From contig JAEESS010000016.1 of NCBI GenBank assembly GCA_016286445.1, forward strand, positions 1-41,087: 41,087 nt of DNA. The letters are read 5' to 3'. Shown piece by piece: positions 15,217-23,641 of the stretch. The notes beneath the pieces were generated by a model, which saw only the letters and a program-made list of their open reading frames with translations, had not been told where the DNA came from and searched no databases. Each line of letters starts with the position of its first letter. The first letter of the stretch is position 1. Made by a program: the position numbers and the translations under genes. Source of the stretch: Bacillota bacterium. GTDB taxonomy: Bacteria > Bacillota > Clostridia > Christensenellales > CAG-138.

Positions 15217-17202
15217 TTATTTGACTTTGCAGTTTATCACGTTGGACCAGCCGCCGTAATACGTCATGCCTTCAAAGAGGTGATACGAACGTACGCGCAC
15301 ATAGTACGTTTTGTTCGTGGTCAGTCCGGTCACAACCTTCTGTACGATCTTCGGATCGGTGATCTTAAAGGTCTGCAGATCCTTGGTAAACTTCGAGTCC
15401 GATGCAACCTGTACCTGATATCCGGTGAACACCGAGCTTCCTGTCCACTTCGCCGTCAGCTTCTTGGATCCCGGCGTTACGCTCGAAAGCTTCCGCGTCG
15501 TTATGCGTACGGTGGTCTTCAAAGGACCGACGATGCCGAGATTGAAGTTGTCACCGACGTTGCCGCCGATCGTTGCGCCGGAGACCGGATCGACGCGCTT
15601 TGCGAAGTATGCCTTGATGCCGTACTGATACCGTGTACCGGCGTAGATCTTTGTATCCGTCCAGTTCAGCGCAGTCGTATTGTTCCAGCGGACGAAGTCT
15701 GTCCAGCCCGCGTCGATAAGATTCCATGCGCGGCGATAGATCACATAGCCCGCTGCGCTTTCCACCGCCGCCCAAGTGATCTTGATGCCTTCCTTTGTGT
15801 TTGCGACCGAAGTAGCTGTCGTCGCAGGCAGATAGATCTTGAAGAACTGCTGTGCAGTGCCTTTGTATTGGTCCTTGAACGTTACGATCACATACCCTGT
15901 TCCGGCGTTTGTGTTTTCCCTGTATTTGTAGGTGTAGTTGCTCGGATCGACGATTTTTCCGTTTTTGTCCTTGACCGTGAACCGCGGCGTAAAGGGCGTG
16001 CCGTCATAGATGACATACGGGGTTTTTCCCTTGAACATTACGAAGTTCGGATCCCATTCGATCGTACCGTCAAACGCGGGCAGAATCACTTCTTCGTAGG
16101 TGAGAAAGACCTGCACTTCCATCTCATAGGATGAAGATTCCGCAGTTTTCATGCAGCCCACAGGCAGATCCGGCAGCTCCGTGTCGTCGCCGCTCGGGTC
16201 GGTTCCGGCGTCATAGCGATAGGTAAAGGACGGCAGCGCGGAGGGCAGCGTCACTATGCCGGTATACTCGTCCAGCGTGATCGAAGCATCCGGGATCGTC
16301 ACGTTTTTGAGGCACTCTGTCGGCATGATCTTTGTCATATCGAATGTATAAACGCCATTCTTATTCAAGCCCGTCTGGTCCTCGATCGTCTGCCCGTCAG
16401 CGGAGAAGCCCTCAAGCTTGATCAGTTTACTGACATTCAGCGTGGACAGGTGGTTGTTGCCGCAATTCAGTCCCTGTAACGCCGTATTCATGCTTAGGTC
16501 CAATGCCGTCAGTTGATTGTTGAAGCATACAAGATGCTTCAGCGCGGTATTCTTGATGACGTCCAGCGTTTCAATCCGGTTATTCTCGCAGCTTACGCTT
16601 TCAAGATTGGGACAACTGCTGACGTCCAGTTCCTCAAGCTGATTGGTGCCGCATTCCAATTCTTTCAGCAAAGGAAGACTCCGCACATTCAGCGACGTCA
16701 ATTGATTACTCGCACACCAAAGGGTTGTAAGCGCAGTATTCCTGCTCACATCAATCTCAGCAAAACTGTTGTTTTCACACCAAAGATCCTTCAATGCAGT
16801 ATTGTTTCTGATATTCAATGCGTTCAGATTGTTTCTTGCACAATCCAACTGGATGAGCGATGTATTCCCTGCAAGATCGAGCGACGTAAGGTGGTTGGCA
16901 TCACAATACAGATACTCAAGCGCGGTAAAGTACTCAATGCCCGATAGAGATTGGATATTGTTCTGAGAACAGTTGATAACAGTCACGCTCTCTGCCTGTG
17001 CCTGCGTCATATAATATCCGCCTTCCCCGTCGCCGCTGACGGGCAGGTTTTCAATGACCCACCGTCGGAAGTTGTCGTCCGGGAACATCGTTTCGTTGAT
17101 TTCAAGATAATGCTCGTCCGCTGCAGACGTATTGAGCCCGAAGATCGGCAGCAGCGCAAGGCACATCAAAAGGGCGAGCGTAAAGGATAAGAGCTTTTTC
17201 AT
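15217..17202 (-). CDS. Secreted leucine-rich-repeat protein with Ig/Fn3-like modules
   Basis: This 661-residue protein has a signal peptide (about 1-28, cleavage near TSA-AD). Nine LRR units run from about 73 to 266, most exactly 21 residues long, of the type TALxxLxCxxNxLTxLDLSxN. A region of about 290-460 resembles bacterial Ig-like (MBG) folds, and two fibronectin-III-like domains follow (about 462-565 and 570-661). There is no LPXTG motif, lipobox or C-terminal membrane anchor, so it may be released or held non-covalently. Such proteins mediate surface adhesion or ligand binding; the ligand is unknown. AAAGGAAAGG precedes the ATG. It is monocistronic, with its own promoter and terminator. 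Confidence 0.85.
   Translation of the reverse strand: MKKLLSFTLALLMCLALLPIFGLNTSAADEHYLEINETMFPDDNFRRWVIENLPVSGDGEGGYYMTQAQAESVTVINCSQNNIQSLSGIEYFTALEYLYCDANHLTSLDLAGNTSLIQLDCARNNLNALNIRNNTALKDLWCENNSFAEIDVSRNTALTTLWCASNQLTSLNVRSLPLLKELECGTNQLEELDVSSCPNLESVSCENNRIETLDVIKNTALKHLVCFNNQLTALDLSMNTALQGLNCGNNHLSTLNVSKLIKLEGFSADGQTIEDQTGLNKNGVYTFDMTKIMPTECLKNVTIPDASITLDEYTGIVTLPSALPSFTYRYDAGTDPSGDDTELPDLPVGCMKTAESSSYEMEVQVFLTYEEVILPAFDGTIEWDPNFVMFKGKTPYVIYDGTPFTPRFTVKDKNGKIVDPSNYTYKYRENTNAGTGYVIVTFKDQYKGTAQQFFKIYLPATTATSVANTKEGIKITWAAVESAAGYVIYRRAWNLIDAGWTDFVRWNNTTALNWTDTKIYAGTRYQYGIKAYFAKRVDPVSGATIGGNVGDNFNLGIVGPLKTTVRITTRKLSSVTPGSKKLTAKWTGSSVFTGYQVQVASDSKFTKDLQTFKITDPKIVQKVVTGLTTNKTYYVRVRSYHLFEGMTYYGGWSNVINCKVK
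16405..16986 (-). repeat. Leucine-rich repeats, 63-base coding period
   Basis: About nine LRR units in frame. Cysteines at residues 100, 121, 142, 163, 184, 205, 226 and 247 recur with an exact 21-residue period; Cys78 precedes them by 22. The nucleotide sequences have diverged, so the array is an old protein repeat and not a recent tandem duplication. Confidence 0.85.
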
Positions 17203-17238
17203 GGTATGATCCTTTCCTTTGATGTATTATATAAAATA

Positions 17239-17267
17239 ATTATAACACAGAACAAACCGAAAAGCAA
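17239..17267 (-). promoter_or_regulatory. SigA-type promoter of the leucine-rich-repeat gene
   Basis: Minus-strand TTGCTT (17262-17267), 17 bases, TATAAT (17239-17244), about 36 bases before the ATG. A second TATAAT-like sequence lies about 14 bases closer to the gene. Confidence 0.65.
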
Positions 17268-17302
17268 CGAAAAACGATCCCCCGGCATATTGTCGGGGGA
17301 TC
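17268..17302 (-). terminator. Intrinsic terminator of ppdK
   Basis: GATCCCCCG (17276-17284) pairs with the arm ending at 17302 (CGGGGGATC); a short AT-rich loop separates them. On the minus strand it is followed by GTTTTTCG, which runs straight into the -35 of the next promoter. Confidence 0.85.
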
Positions 17303-17316
17303 GGATTACAGTCGGA

Positions 17317-19947
17317 TTATTTGGCTTCCTTGATCGCAGCCTGCGCAGCGGCAAGACGCGCGATCGGCACGCGGAACGGCGAGCAGGAGACGTAGTCGAG
17401 ACCGATCTCGTGGCAGAACTCAACGGACATCGGATCGCCGCCGTGTTCGCCGCAGATGCCGAGCTCGAGGTCCGGTCTTGCTTCCTTGCCGAGCTTGACA
17501 GCCATCTTCATGAGCTTGCCGACGCCGTTCTGGTCGAGACGCGCGAATGGATCGGACTCATAGATCTTGGTGTCGTAGTACGCCTTCAGGAACTTGCCTG
17601 CGTCGTCACGGCTGAAGCCGAACGTCATCTGGGTCAGGTCGTTTGTGCCGAAGCAGAAGAACTCTGCGTCCTTCGCGATCTCATCAGCGGTGAGGCAAGC
17701 ACGCGGGATCTCGATCATCGTACCGACCTCATACTTGAGCGCGATGCCGGACGCCTTGATCTCCTCGTCTGCAACGGCGACGACGATGTCGCGCACAAAA
17801 CGGAATTCCTTCGGATCGCCGACGAGCGGGATCATGATCTCGGGCTCCATCTTCCATTCCGGATGCTTCTTCTGCACGTTGATCGCAGCGCGGATGACGG
17901 CCTTGGTCTGCATCTTCGCAATCTCCGGGAAGGTGACCGCCAGACGGCAGCCGCGATGGCCCATCATCGGGTTGAACTCGTGCAGACCTGCGATGATCGT
18001 CTTGATCTGCTCAACGGTCTTGCCCTGCGTTTCCGCAAGCAGCTTGATGTCCGCTTCTTCGGTCGGAACGAACTCGTGAAGCGGCGGATCGAGGAAGCGG
18101 ATAACGACCGGATAGCCGTCCATCGCCTCGTAGATCGCTTCAAAGTCGCCCTGCTGCATCGGGAGAAGTTTGTTGAGCGCGGCTTCACGTTCTTCGACGG
18201 TGTCGGAGCAGATCATTTCACGGATCGCCGCAATGCGGTCGCCGTCAAAGAACATATGCTCCGTGCGGCAGAGACCGATGCCCTCTGCGCCGAGCTCGCG
18301 CGCCTTCTTTGCGTCGCGCGGGGTGTCTGCGTTCGTGCGGACGGAAAGCCTTCTGTACTTGTCTGCCCAACCCATGATGCGGCCGAACTCGCCCGCGATC
18401 TCCGCGTCGACGGTCGGAATGATGCCGTCATAGATGCAGCCGGTGGAACCGTCGATCGACAGCCAATCGCCCTCATGGTATTCCTTGCCCTTCAGCGTGA
18501 AGCGCTTGTTCTCTTCATCCATGGCGATCTCGGAGCAGCCGGAGACGCAGCAGGTGCCCATGCCGCGCGCAACGACCGCCGCGTGTGACGTCATGCCGCC
18601 GCGAACGGTCAGAATGCCCTGAGACGCCTTCATGCCTTCGATGTCCTCGGGAGAGGTCTCAAGACGGACGAGAAGGACCTTTTCGCCGCGTGCTTTCCAC
18701 GCCTTGGCATCCTCTGCGGAGAAGACGATCTTGCCGCAGGCTGCGCCGGGGGACGCCGCAAGCGCTTTTGCGATCGGCGTCGCCGCCTTGATCGCCTTGG
18801 CGTCGAACTGCGGATGCAGCAGCGTGTCGAGGTTTCTCGGATCGATCATTGCGACCGCTTCCTGCTCGGTGCGCATGCCTTCGTCAACGAGATCGCACGC
18901 GATCTTCAGAGCCGCCTTTGCGGTACGCTTGCCGTTACGGGTCTGCAGCATATACAGCTTGCCGTGCTCGACGGTGAACTCCATGTCCTGCATGTCGCGA
19001 TAATGACCTTCGAGGATCTTGCAGACCTCGGTGAACTGCTTGAACGCCTTGGGGAACTTCTGCTCCATCTCAGCGATGTGCATCGGCGTGCGGACGCCCG
19101 CAACGACGTCTTCGCCCTGCGCATTGGTCAGGAACTCGCCGAACAGACCCTTTTCGCCGGTCGCCGGGTCACGGGTGAACGCAACGCCGGTGCCGCAGTC
19201 GTCGCCCATGTTGCCGAACGCCATGGACTGCACGTTGACCGCGGTGCCCCAGGAATACGGGATGTCGTTGTCGCGGCGATAGACGTTTGCGCGCGGATTG
19301 TCCCAGGAACGGAAAACGGCCTTGATCGCTTCAAAGAGCTGCACCTTCGGATCGGACGGGAAGTCTTCGCCGATCTTTTCTTTGTATTCGGCTTTGAACT
19401 GATTCGCAAGCTCCTTAAGGTCTTCCGCCGTCAGCTCGACGTCCTGCTTGACGCCCTTCTTTTCCTTCATGCGGTCGATCAGGATCTCGAAATACTTCTT
19501 GCCGACTTCCATGACGACGTCGGAGAACATCTGGATGAATCTTCTGTAGCAGTCCCATGCCCAGCGGGGGTTGTTGGACTTCTGCGCGATGACTTCGACG
19601 ACGTCCTCGTTGAGACCGAGGTTCAGGATCGTGTCCATCATGCCGGGCATCGACGCGCGCGCGCCGGAACGGACGGAAACGAGAAGCGGATTCTCGTGAT
19701 CGCCGAACTTCTTGCCGGTGATCTTTTCCATCTTCTCGATGTATTCCATGATCTGTGCCTGGATCTCGGCGTTGATCGTACGGCCGTCCTCATAATACTG
19801 CGTGCACGCTTCGGTCGTGATCGTAAAGCCCTGCGGAACAGGAAGCCCGAGGTTGGTCATCTCGGCAAGGTTCGCGCCTTTACCGCCCAACAGGTTGCGC
19901 ATATCCGCATTGCCTTCACTGAACAGATAAACATACTTTTTGGTCAT
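17317..19947 (-). CDS. ppdK: Pyruvate, phosphate dikinase
   Basis: Full-length 876-residue enzyme that interconverts pyruvate, ATP and phosphate with PEP, AMP and pyrophosphate. The N-terminal ATP-grasp domain starts GGKGANLAEM. The swivelling phosphohistidine domain carries GGMTSHAAVVARG with His455. The C-terminal TIM barrel has CGEHGGDP with catalytic Cys832. In anaerobes it often works in a pyrophosphate-based glycolysis or in gluconeogenesis. The ATG is preceded by TAGGAGGAA. Promoter and terminator flank the single gene. No PpdK regulatory kinase is visible nearby. Confidence 0.97.
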   Translation of the reverse strand: MTKKYVYLFSEGNADMRNLLGGKGANLAEMTNLGLPVPQGFTITTEACTQYYEDGRTINAEIQAQIMEYIEKMEKITGKKFGDHENPLLVSVRSGARASMPGMMDTILNLGLNEDVVEVIAQKSNNPRWAWDCYRRFIQMFSDVVMEVGKKYFEILIDRMKEKKGVKQDVELTAEDLKELANQFKAEYKEKIGEDFPSDPKVQLFEAIKAVFRSWDNPRANVYRRDNDIPYSWGTAVNVQSMAFGNMGDDCGTGVAFTRDPATGEKGLFGEFLTNAQGEDVVAGVRTPMHIAEMEQKFPKAFKQFTEVCKILEGHYRDMQDMEFTVEHGKLYMLQTRNGKRTAKAALKIACDLVDEGMRTEQEAVAMIDPRNLDTLLHPQFDAKAIKAATPIAKALAASPGAACGKIVFSAEDAKAWKARGEKVLLVRLETSPEDIEGMKASQGILTVRGGMTSHAAVVARGMGTCCVSGCSEIAMDEENKRFTLKGKEYHEGDWLSIDGSTGCIYDGIIPTVDAEIAGEFGRIMGWADKYRRLSVRTNADTPRDAKKARELGAEGIGLCRTEHMFFDGDRIAAIREMICSDTVEEREAALNKLLPMQQGDFEAIYEAMDGYPVVIRFLDPPLHEFVPTEEADIKLLAETQGKTVEQIKTIIAGLHEFNPMMGHRGCRLAVTFPEIAKMQTKAVIRAAINVQKKHPEWKMEPEIMIPLVGDPKEFRFVRDIVVAVADEEIKASGIALKYEVGTMIEIPRACLTADEIAKDAEFFCFGTNDLTQMTFGFSRDDAGKFLKAYYDTKIYESDPFARLDQNGVGKLMKMAVKLGKEARPDLELGICGEHGGDPMSVEFCHEIGLDYVSCSPFRVPIARLAAAQAAIKEAK

Positions 19948-19978
19948 GTGATTCCTCCTAAGTTTTGTTGAACAATTT

Positions 19979-20007
19979 ATTATAGCAATAAATTAAAAAG
20001 GATGCAA
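19979..20007 (-). promoter_or_regulatory. SigA-type promoter of ppdK
   Basis: Minus-strand TTGCAT (20002-20007), 17 bases, TATAAT (19979-19984), giving a leader of about 25 bases. The -35 is part of the downstream arm of the recO terminator stem, and that terminator's U tract lies in the promoter spacer. Confidence 0.75.
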
Positions 20008-20022
20008 GAAAAATCTTGCATC
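19990..20022 (-). terminator. Intrinsic terminator of the yqfC-recO operon
   Basis: Perfect 8-bp inverted repeat GATGCAAG (20001-20008) and CTTGCATC (20015-20022) with a 6-base loop. On the minus strand it is followed by CTTTTTAATTT. It lies about 20 bases after the recO stop. Confidence 0.8.
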
Positions 20023-20043
20023 TTTCGATATATTTTGTATGAT

Positions 20044-20784
20044 TTACGCAAACTGACCGAACAGCGCGGCGTTTTTGTCATTTTCGCCGAGCATATTCAT
20101 GCAGGAGGCTCTGAGGAGCGGCAAAAGTTCCGATCTGAGTCCGTCCTTCAGAACAACGCGGTTCAGCGCTTCGTCCGGCAGAAGAAGGATCCTTCTCATC
20201 GCTTCCAGCGCAAGCTTGGAAACCGGCTTGCCGCCGTGGGGACAGCCCGCGCAGACCGCGCCGCCCGCTTCCGCCGAATAAAACAGGATCGCATCGGCGC
20301 GGATGTCCCTTCTGCAGACCGCGCATCGCGTCAGAGAAGGGCGATAACCCGCGTGGTCGAGATAATGCAGCAGAAACGCGATCAGAAGATCCTTCGGATC
20401 CGAATCCGTATACGCCAAAAACGACAGCGTATGATACAGCAGGGAAAACAGCGGCTCGTCGGAAGAGTCTTTTTGTATCACGCCGTTCACAAGCTGCGTG
20501 CAAAGCGACGCCGCCATAAAGCGATCGACGTCCTCCCGCAGGGGATAGAACGTTTCTCTGACGTCGCAGCCGTTTACCGTGACGCGGTCGCCGCTGCGGA
20601 ACAGCTCAAACTCGCCGAACACGAACGGCTGCGCGCAGGACAGAAGCTTCGACGTCGACTTCCGACAGCTGCGCGCCTTGCAGTCGATCCGACCGTGCTC
20701 CGCCGAAAACAGCGTCAGCATGCGGTCGTCGTCGCGATAATCCGTATATCCGGTTACGATGGCTTTTGTGAGTTCTGTCGGCAT
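20044..20784 (-). CDS. recO: RecO, DNA repair mediator
   Basis: This 246-residue protein loads RecA onto SSB-covered DNA in the RecFOR pathway. It has an N-terminal OB fold (TKAIVTGYTDYRDDDRMLTLF) and a zinc finger with CAVC and CAGC about 30 residues apart. An open frame continues upstream of 20784, but the extra 113 residues are out-of-frame era and yqzL sequence. The ATG at 20784 starts the conserved domain and has GGAG and GGAAGGA just upstream. It overlaps yqzL by 31 bases. Confidence 0.93.
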   Translation of the reverse strand: MPTELTKAIVTGYTDYRDDDRMLTLFSAEHGRIDCKARSCRKSTSKLLSCAQPFVFGEFELFRSGDRVTVNGCDVRETFYPLREDVDRFMAASLCTQLVNGVIQKDSSDEPLFSLLYHTLSFLAYTDSDPKDLLIAFLLHYLDHAGYRPSLTRCAVCRRDIRADAILFYSAEAGGAVCAGCPHGGKPVSKLALEAMRRILLLPDEALNRVVLKDGLRSELLPLLRASCMNMLGENDKNAALFGQFA

Positions 20785-20876
20785 TCCTTCCGCTCCGCCT
20801 GTTTGTATGCAAGGTAATCGCTGACCTTGCCGGTGCGCATAAAGCGCTCCCAGTCCTCTTTCTGTTTGTTCTTCAT
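20754..20876 (-). CDS. yqzL: YqzL-like small protein
   Basis: A 40-codon open frame between era and recO. The peptide contains DWERFMRTGKVSDYLAYK, which fits the short YqzL family (aromatic residue, F..TG, then YL.YK) always found at this place in Firmicutes. Function is unknown. Its end overlaps the recO start by 31 bases in another frame. The upstream ribosome site is poor, so it may depend on coupling to era, whose stop is 36 bases upstream. The family match and synteny carry the call; the gene is too short for coding statistics. Confidence 0.65.
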   Translation of the reverse strand: MKNKQKEDWERFMRTGKVSDYLAYKQAERKECRQNSQKPS

Positions 20877-20912
20877 ACAGGCAGTATGCCCGCTGCCGGG
20901 GGATACGATGCG

Positions 20913-21812
20913 TCAGTCGTCCCGGTATCCGAGCTCGTTGAGCATCTGCTGGCGGTTGCGCCAGTCCTCCTTGACCTTGATCCACAGCTGCAGATTGACC
21001 TGCACGTCCAGAAGCCATTCGATGTCCTTCCGCGCTTCCGAGCCGATGCGCTTCAGCATCTTGCCGCCTCTGCCGATGATGATCCCCTTGTGACTTTCGC
21101 GTTCGCAGTAGATGGTCGCCCACACGTCCATCAGCCTGCCGTCCGGACGCATCTGCATTTTATCGATGCCGACGCCGATGCCGTGCGGGATCTCCTCGCG
21201 CAAAAGCTCCAGCGTCTTTTCACGGATCATTTCGGCGCAGATCACGCGTTCCGGCTGATCGGTGACCACATCCTCCGGATAATACTGCGGTCCTTCCGTC
21301 AGATACTCCTTGAGAAGCGTTTCGAGTTTGTCAAGGTTTTCGCCGGTCTGCGCCGAGATCGCAAGCACGGTATCGAATCCGGCTTCTTTGATCGCGTCCC
21401 TTGCTTCCTGCATCTGGATCGCGCTTGCGGCGTCGCATTTGTTGATCAGCACGATAATCGGCGAACGCTGCGCTTTGACGATCCGCATGACGTCTGCGTC
21501 GCGCTCGCGCACGCCCTGCAGCGCGTCGACGACGAACAGGATCGCTTCGGTATCCTTGGACGCCTCCTCCGCCGTTTTCTGCATAAACGTGCCGAGCTTG
21601 TTGCGCGGCTTGGTCATGCCGGGCGTGTCCAGGAAGATCATCTGATAATCCTTGCGCGTCAATATTCCCGTGATGCGGTTGCGCGTCGTCTGCGCGCGGT
21701 CGGTTACGATCGCGATCTTCTGCCCCACCAGTTTGTTTATGAGCGTGGATTTTCCGACGTTCGGACAACCGACGATGCTGAAAAAGCCGCTTTTATATCC
21801 GGCGCCGTTCAT
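20913..21812 (-). CDS. era: Era, 16S rRNA-binding GTPase
   Basis: This 299-residue protein has an N-terminal G domain (GCPNVGKST near 15-23, DTPGM, NKCD) and a C-terminal KH domain with the GIIIGRGGKMLKRIG loop that binds the 3' end of 16S rRNA. It acts in 30S maturation. The start at 21812 overlaps the cdd stop as ATGA and begins the conserved sequence; 44 residues of open frame further upstream are shadow sequence within cdd. Confidence 0.97.
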   Translation of the reverse strand: MNGAGYKSGFFSIVGCPNVGKSTLINKLVGQKIAIVTDRAQTTRNRITGILTRKDYQMIFLDTPGMTKPRNKLGTFMQKTAEEASKDTEAILFVVDALQGVRERDADVMRIVKAQRSPIIVLINKCDAASAIQMQEARDAIKEAGFDTVLAISAQTGENLDKLETLLKEYLTEGPQYYPEDVVTDQPERVICAEMIREKTLELLREEIPHGIGVGIDKMQMRPDGRLMDVWATIYCERESHKGIIIGRGGKMLKRIGSEARKDIEWLLDVQVNLQLWIKVKEDWRNRQQMLNELGYRDD

Positions 21813-22219
21813 AACAGATCCTTCGGTCCGAAGCGGTGCGGCATCATCTGATCGAGTGTTTCGGTCACGACTTCGCTTCCGTCGCGATTCGATACGACGA
21901 TGACAAAATCGCCGTCGCAGAACTCGGACATGACCTGCCGGCACACGCCGCAGGGATAAGCGGGCAGCTCGCCGGAGCCGATGATCGCGATCGCGGAAAA
22001 CGCCCGCACGCCGTCGTAGATCGCTTTGAAAAACGCGGTACGTTCGGCGCAGATCGTCGGCGTAAACGACGCGTTTTCGATGTTGCAGCCCTGATAAACT
22101 TTACCGTCCTTCGTGAGAAGCGCCGCGCCGACGCTGTAGTGCGAATACGGCGAATATGAATGATCGCGCGCTTCCGCCGCAAGCTTCAGCAGCGTTTCGT
22201 TTGAAATCTGTTCCGTCAT
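21809..22219 (-). CDS. cdd: Cytidine deaminase
   Basis: This 136-residue enzyme deaminates cytidine and deoxycytidine in pyrimidine salvage. Zinc motifs are complete: CAERTA (Cys and catalytic Glu) and PCGVC. Size is that of the small homotetrameric type. It overlaps ybeY by four bases and era by four, so it is fully embedded in the operon. In Bacillus dgkA precedes cdd; here it is missing. Confidence 0.96.
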   Translation of the reverse strand: MTEQISNETLLKLAAEARDHSYSPYSHYSVGAALLTKDGKVYQGCNIENASFTPTICAERTAFFKAIYDGVRAFSAIAIIGSGELPAYPCGVCRQVMSEFCDGDFVIVVSNRDGSEVVTETLDQMMPHRFGPKDLL

Positions 22220-22653
22220 CTTGTCACTCCTATTCTGTCCAGAATTGCCGTTTGTTTTTCACGCATGACGCGTTCGTCCGCCTCGGTCATGTGATCGTAG
22301 CCCAAAAGGTGCAGTACGCCGTGCACCGCCAGAAACGACAGCTCGCGCGTCAGCGAATGACCGTATGTGATCGCCTGCTCCCGTGCGCGTTCATAGCAGA
22401 TCATGATGTCGCCGAGGTATCCGTCCGCGGAAAGAGAGATCTCCCCCTCCCACGCGGGAAAGGTCAGCACGTCGGTCACGGCGTCGACGTGCCGGAACTC
22501 GCGATTCAGCGTTTGGATGCGTTCCGGCGTGTCGATCAGGATCGTCAGATCACCGCTGCGCCCTTCGCTTTCCAGCGCGGCGCCGGCTGCGCGTTCGATG
22601 CTTGTCCGCTCTTCGTCGGAAAGCTCGACCGTTTCCGAAAACACGTCAATCAT
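22216..22653 (-). CDS. ybeY: YbeY, endoribonuclease / rRNA maturation factor
   Basis: This 145-residue metalloprotein has the zinc motif HGVLHLLGYDH near its C-terminus and the LNREFRHVDAVTDVLTFP segment of the family. It acts in 16S rRNA 3'-end processing and ribosome quality control. I chose the ATG at 22653, which has GGAG upstream and overlaps the phoH stop by eight bases; 26 residues of upstream open frame lie inside phoH. Confidence 0.95.
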   Translation of the reverse strand: MIDVFSETVELSDEERTSIERAAGAALESEGRSGDLTILIDTPERIQTLNREFRHVDAVTDVLTFPAWEGEISLSADGYLGDIMICYERAREQAITYGHSLTRELSFLAVHGVLHLLGYDHMTEADERVMREKQTAILDRIGVTR

Positions 22654-23641
22654 TGTTCCGCTCCCTGTTTCTTGCGTTCTCATGCCGCTCATACGCCTGA
22701 ATGATGCGCTGTACAAGCTCGTGCCGAACAACGTCCTTATGCGTCAGTTTCACAACGGAGATCCCTTCCACGCCGTCGAGCACGCGGATCGCGTGTACGA
22801 GACCGCTCATCTTCTCCTTCGGCAGGTCGATCTGCGTCACGTCGCCGGTCACAACGATCCGGCTGCCCTCACCGAAACGCGTCAGGAACATTTTCATCTG
22901 TTCGATCGAGCAGTTCTGCGCCTCGTCGAGAATGATGAACGCGTTGTTCAACGTACGGCCGCGCATGTACGCGAGCGGGGCTACTTCGATCGCGCCGCGC
23001 TCCATCAGCTGCTTATAGGTCTCCAGTCCGAAAAACTCCTGCAGCGCATCGTAGAGCGGACGCAGGTACGGGTCGACCTTATTTTGCAGATCGCCGGGCA
23101 AAAAGCCGAGCTTTTCGCCTGCTTCGACCGCCGGACGCGTCAGAATGATGCGCTCGACCTCTTTGTTTTTGAACGCAACGACCGCCATAGCGACCGCGAG
23201 GTACGTTTTGCCCGTGCCGGCGGGACCGACGCCGAACACAAGCTCGTGTGATTTCAGCGCCTGAATATACCGCTTTTGACCGAGCGTTTTGCACTTGATC
23301 TGCTTGCCGCGGTTGGTCAGCGCAACAACGTCGCCCATGATCTCCTTGATCATTTCGGCGTTGCCGTCCTTCGCAATATCGATCGCGTAACGGATGCGTC
23401 CGCGGTTGATCGGTTCGCCCTTCCGCTGCATGTCCAGAAGCTTATCGAGGATCGTTTTGCACAGCTGCACCTGTTCCTCGTCTCCTTCGATGGCGATCCC
23501 GTCGGAGTGAATGCGGATCTTCACGCCGATCTCCTCTTCAAATATGTTCAGGTTCTCGTCAAATACGCCGAACAGACCGATGGAATCATCCATGGATTCC
23601 AGCTCGATCCGTGCAATCGATTTTCCGTGTTCATCCGTCAT
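22646..23641 (-). CDS. phoH: PhoH-family ATPase (PhoL type)
   Basis: This 331-residue protein carries Walker A GPAGTGKT in the middle and the PhoH signature with Walker B (AFIILDEAQN). An N-terminal KH-like region (about 1-95) is typical of the PhoL group encoded next to ybeY. PhoH proteins are linked to RNA handling, and the conserved pairing with YbeY suggests a joint role. It overlaps yqfD by 11 bases and ybeY by eight. The pgpH-type gene (yqfF) usually found between phoH and ybeY is absent. Confidence 0.95.
   Translation of the reverse strand: MTDEHGKSIARIELESMDDSIGLFGVFDENLNIFEEEIGVKIRIHSDGIAIEGDEEQVQLCKTILDKLLDMQRKGEPINRGRIRYAIDIAKDGNAEMIKEIMGDVVALTNRGKQIKCKTLGQKRYIQALKSHELVFGVGPAGTGKTYLAVAMAVVAFKNKEVERIILTRPAVEAGEKLGFLPGDLQNKVDPYLRPLYDALQEFFGLETYKQLMERGAIEVAPLAYMRGRTLNNAFIILDEAQNCSIEQMKMFLTRFGEGSRIVVTGDVTQIDLPKEKMSGLVHAIRVLDGVEGISVVKLTHKDVVRHELVQRIIQAYERHENARNRERNND

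Noticed and set aside
16405..16986. Periodic 63-base signal that could be taken for a tandem repeat or CRISPR-like array.
   Set aside because: The period is carried by protein residues, with diverged DNA and no identical spacers or repeats; it is an LRR array.
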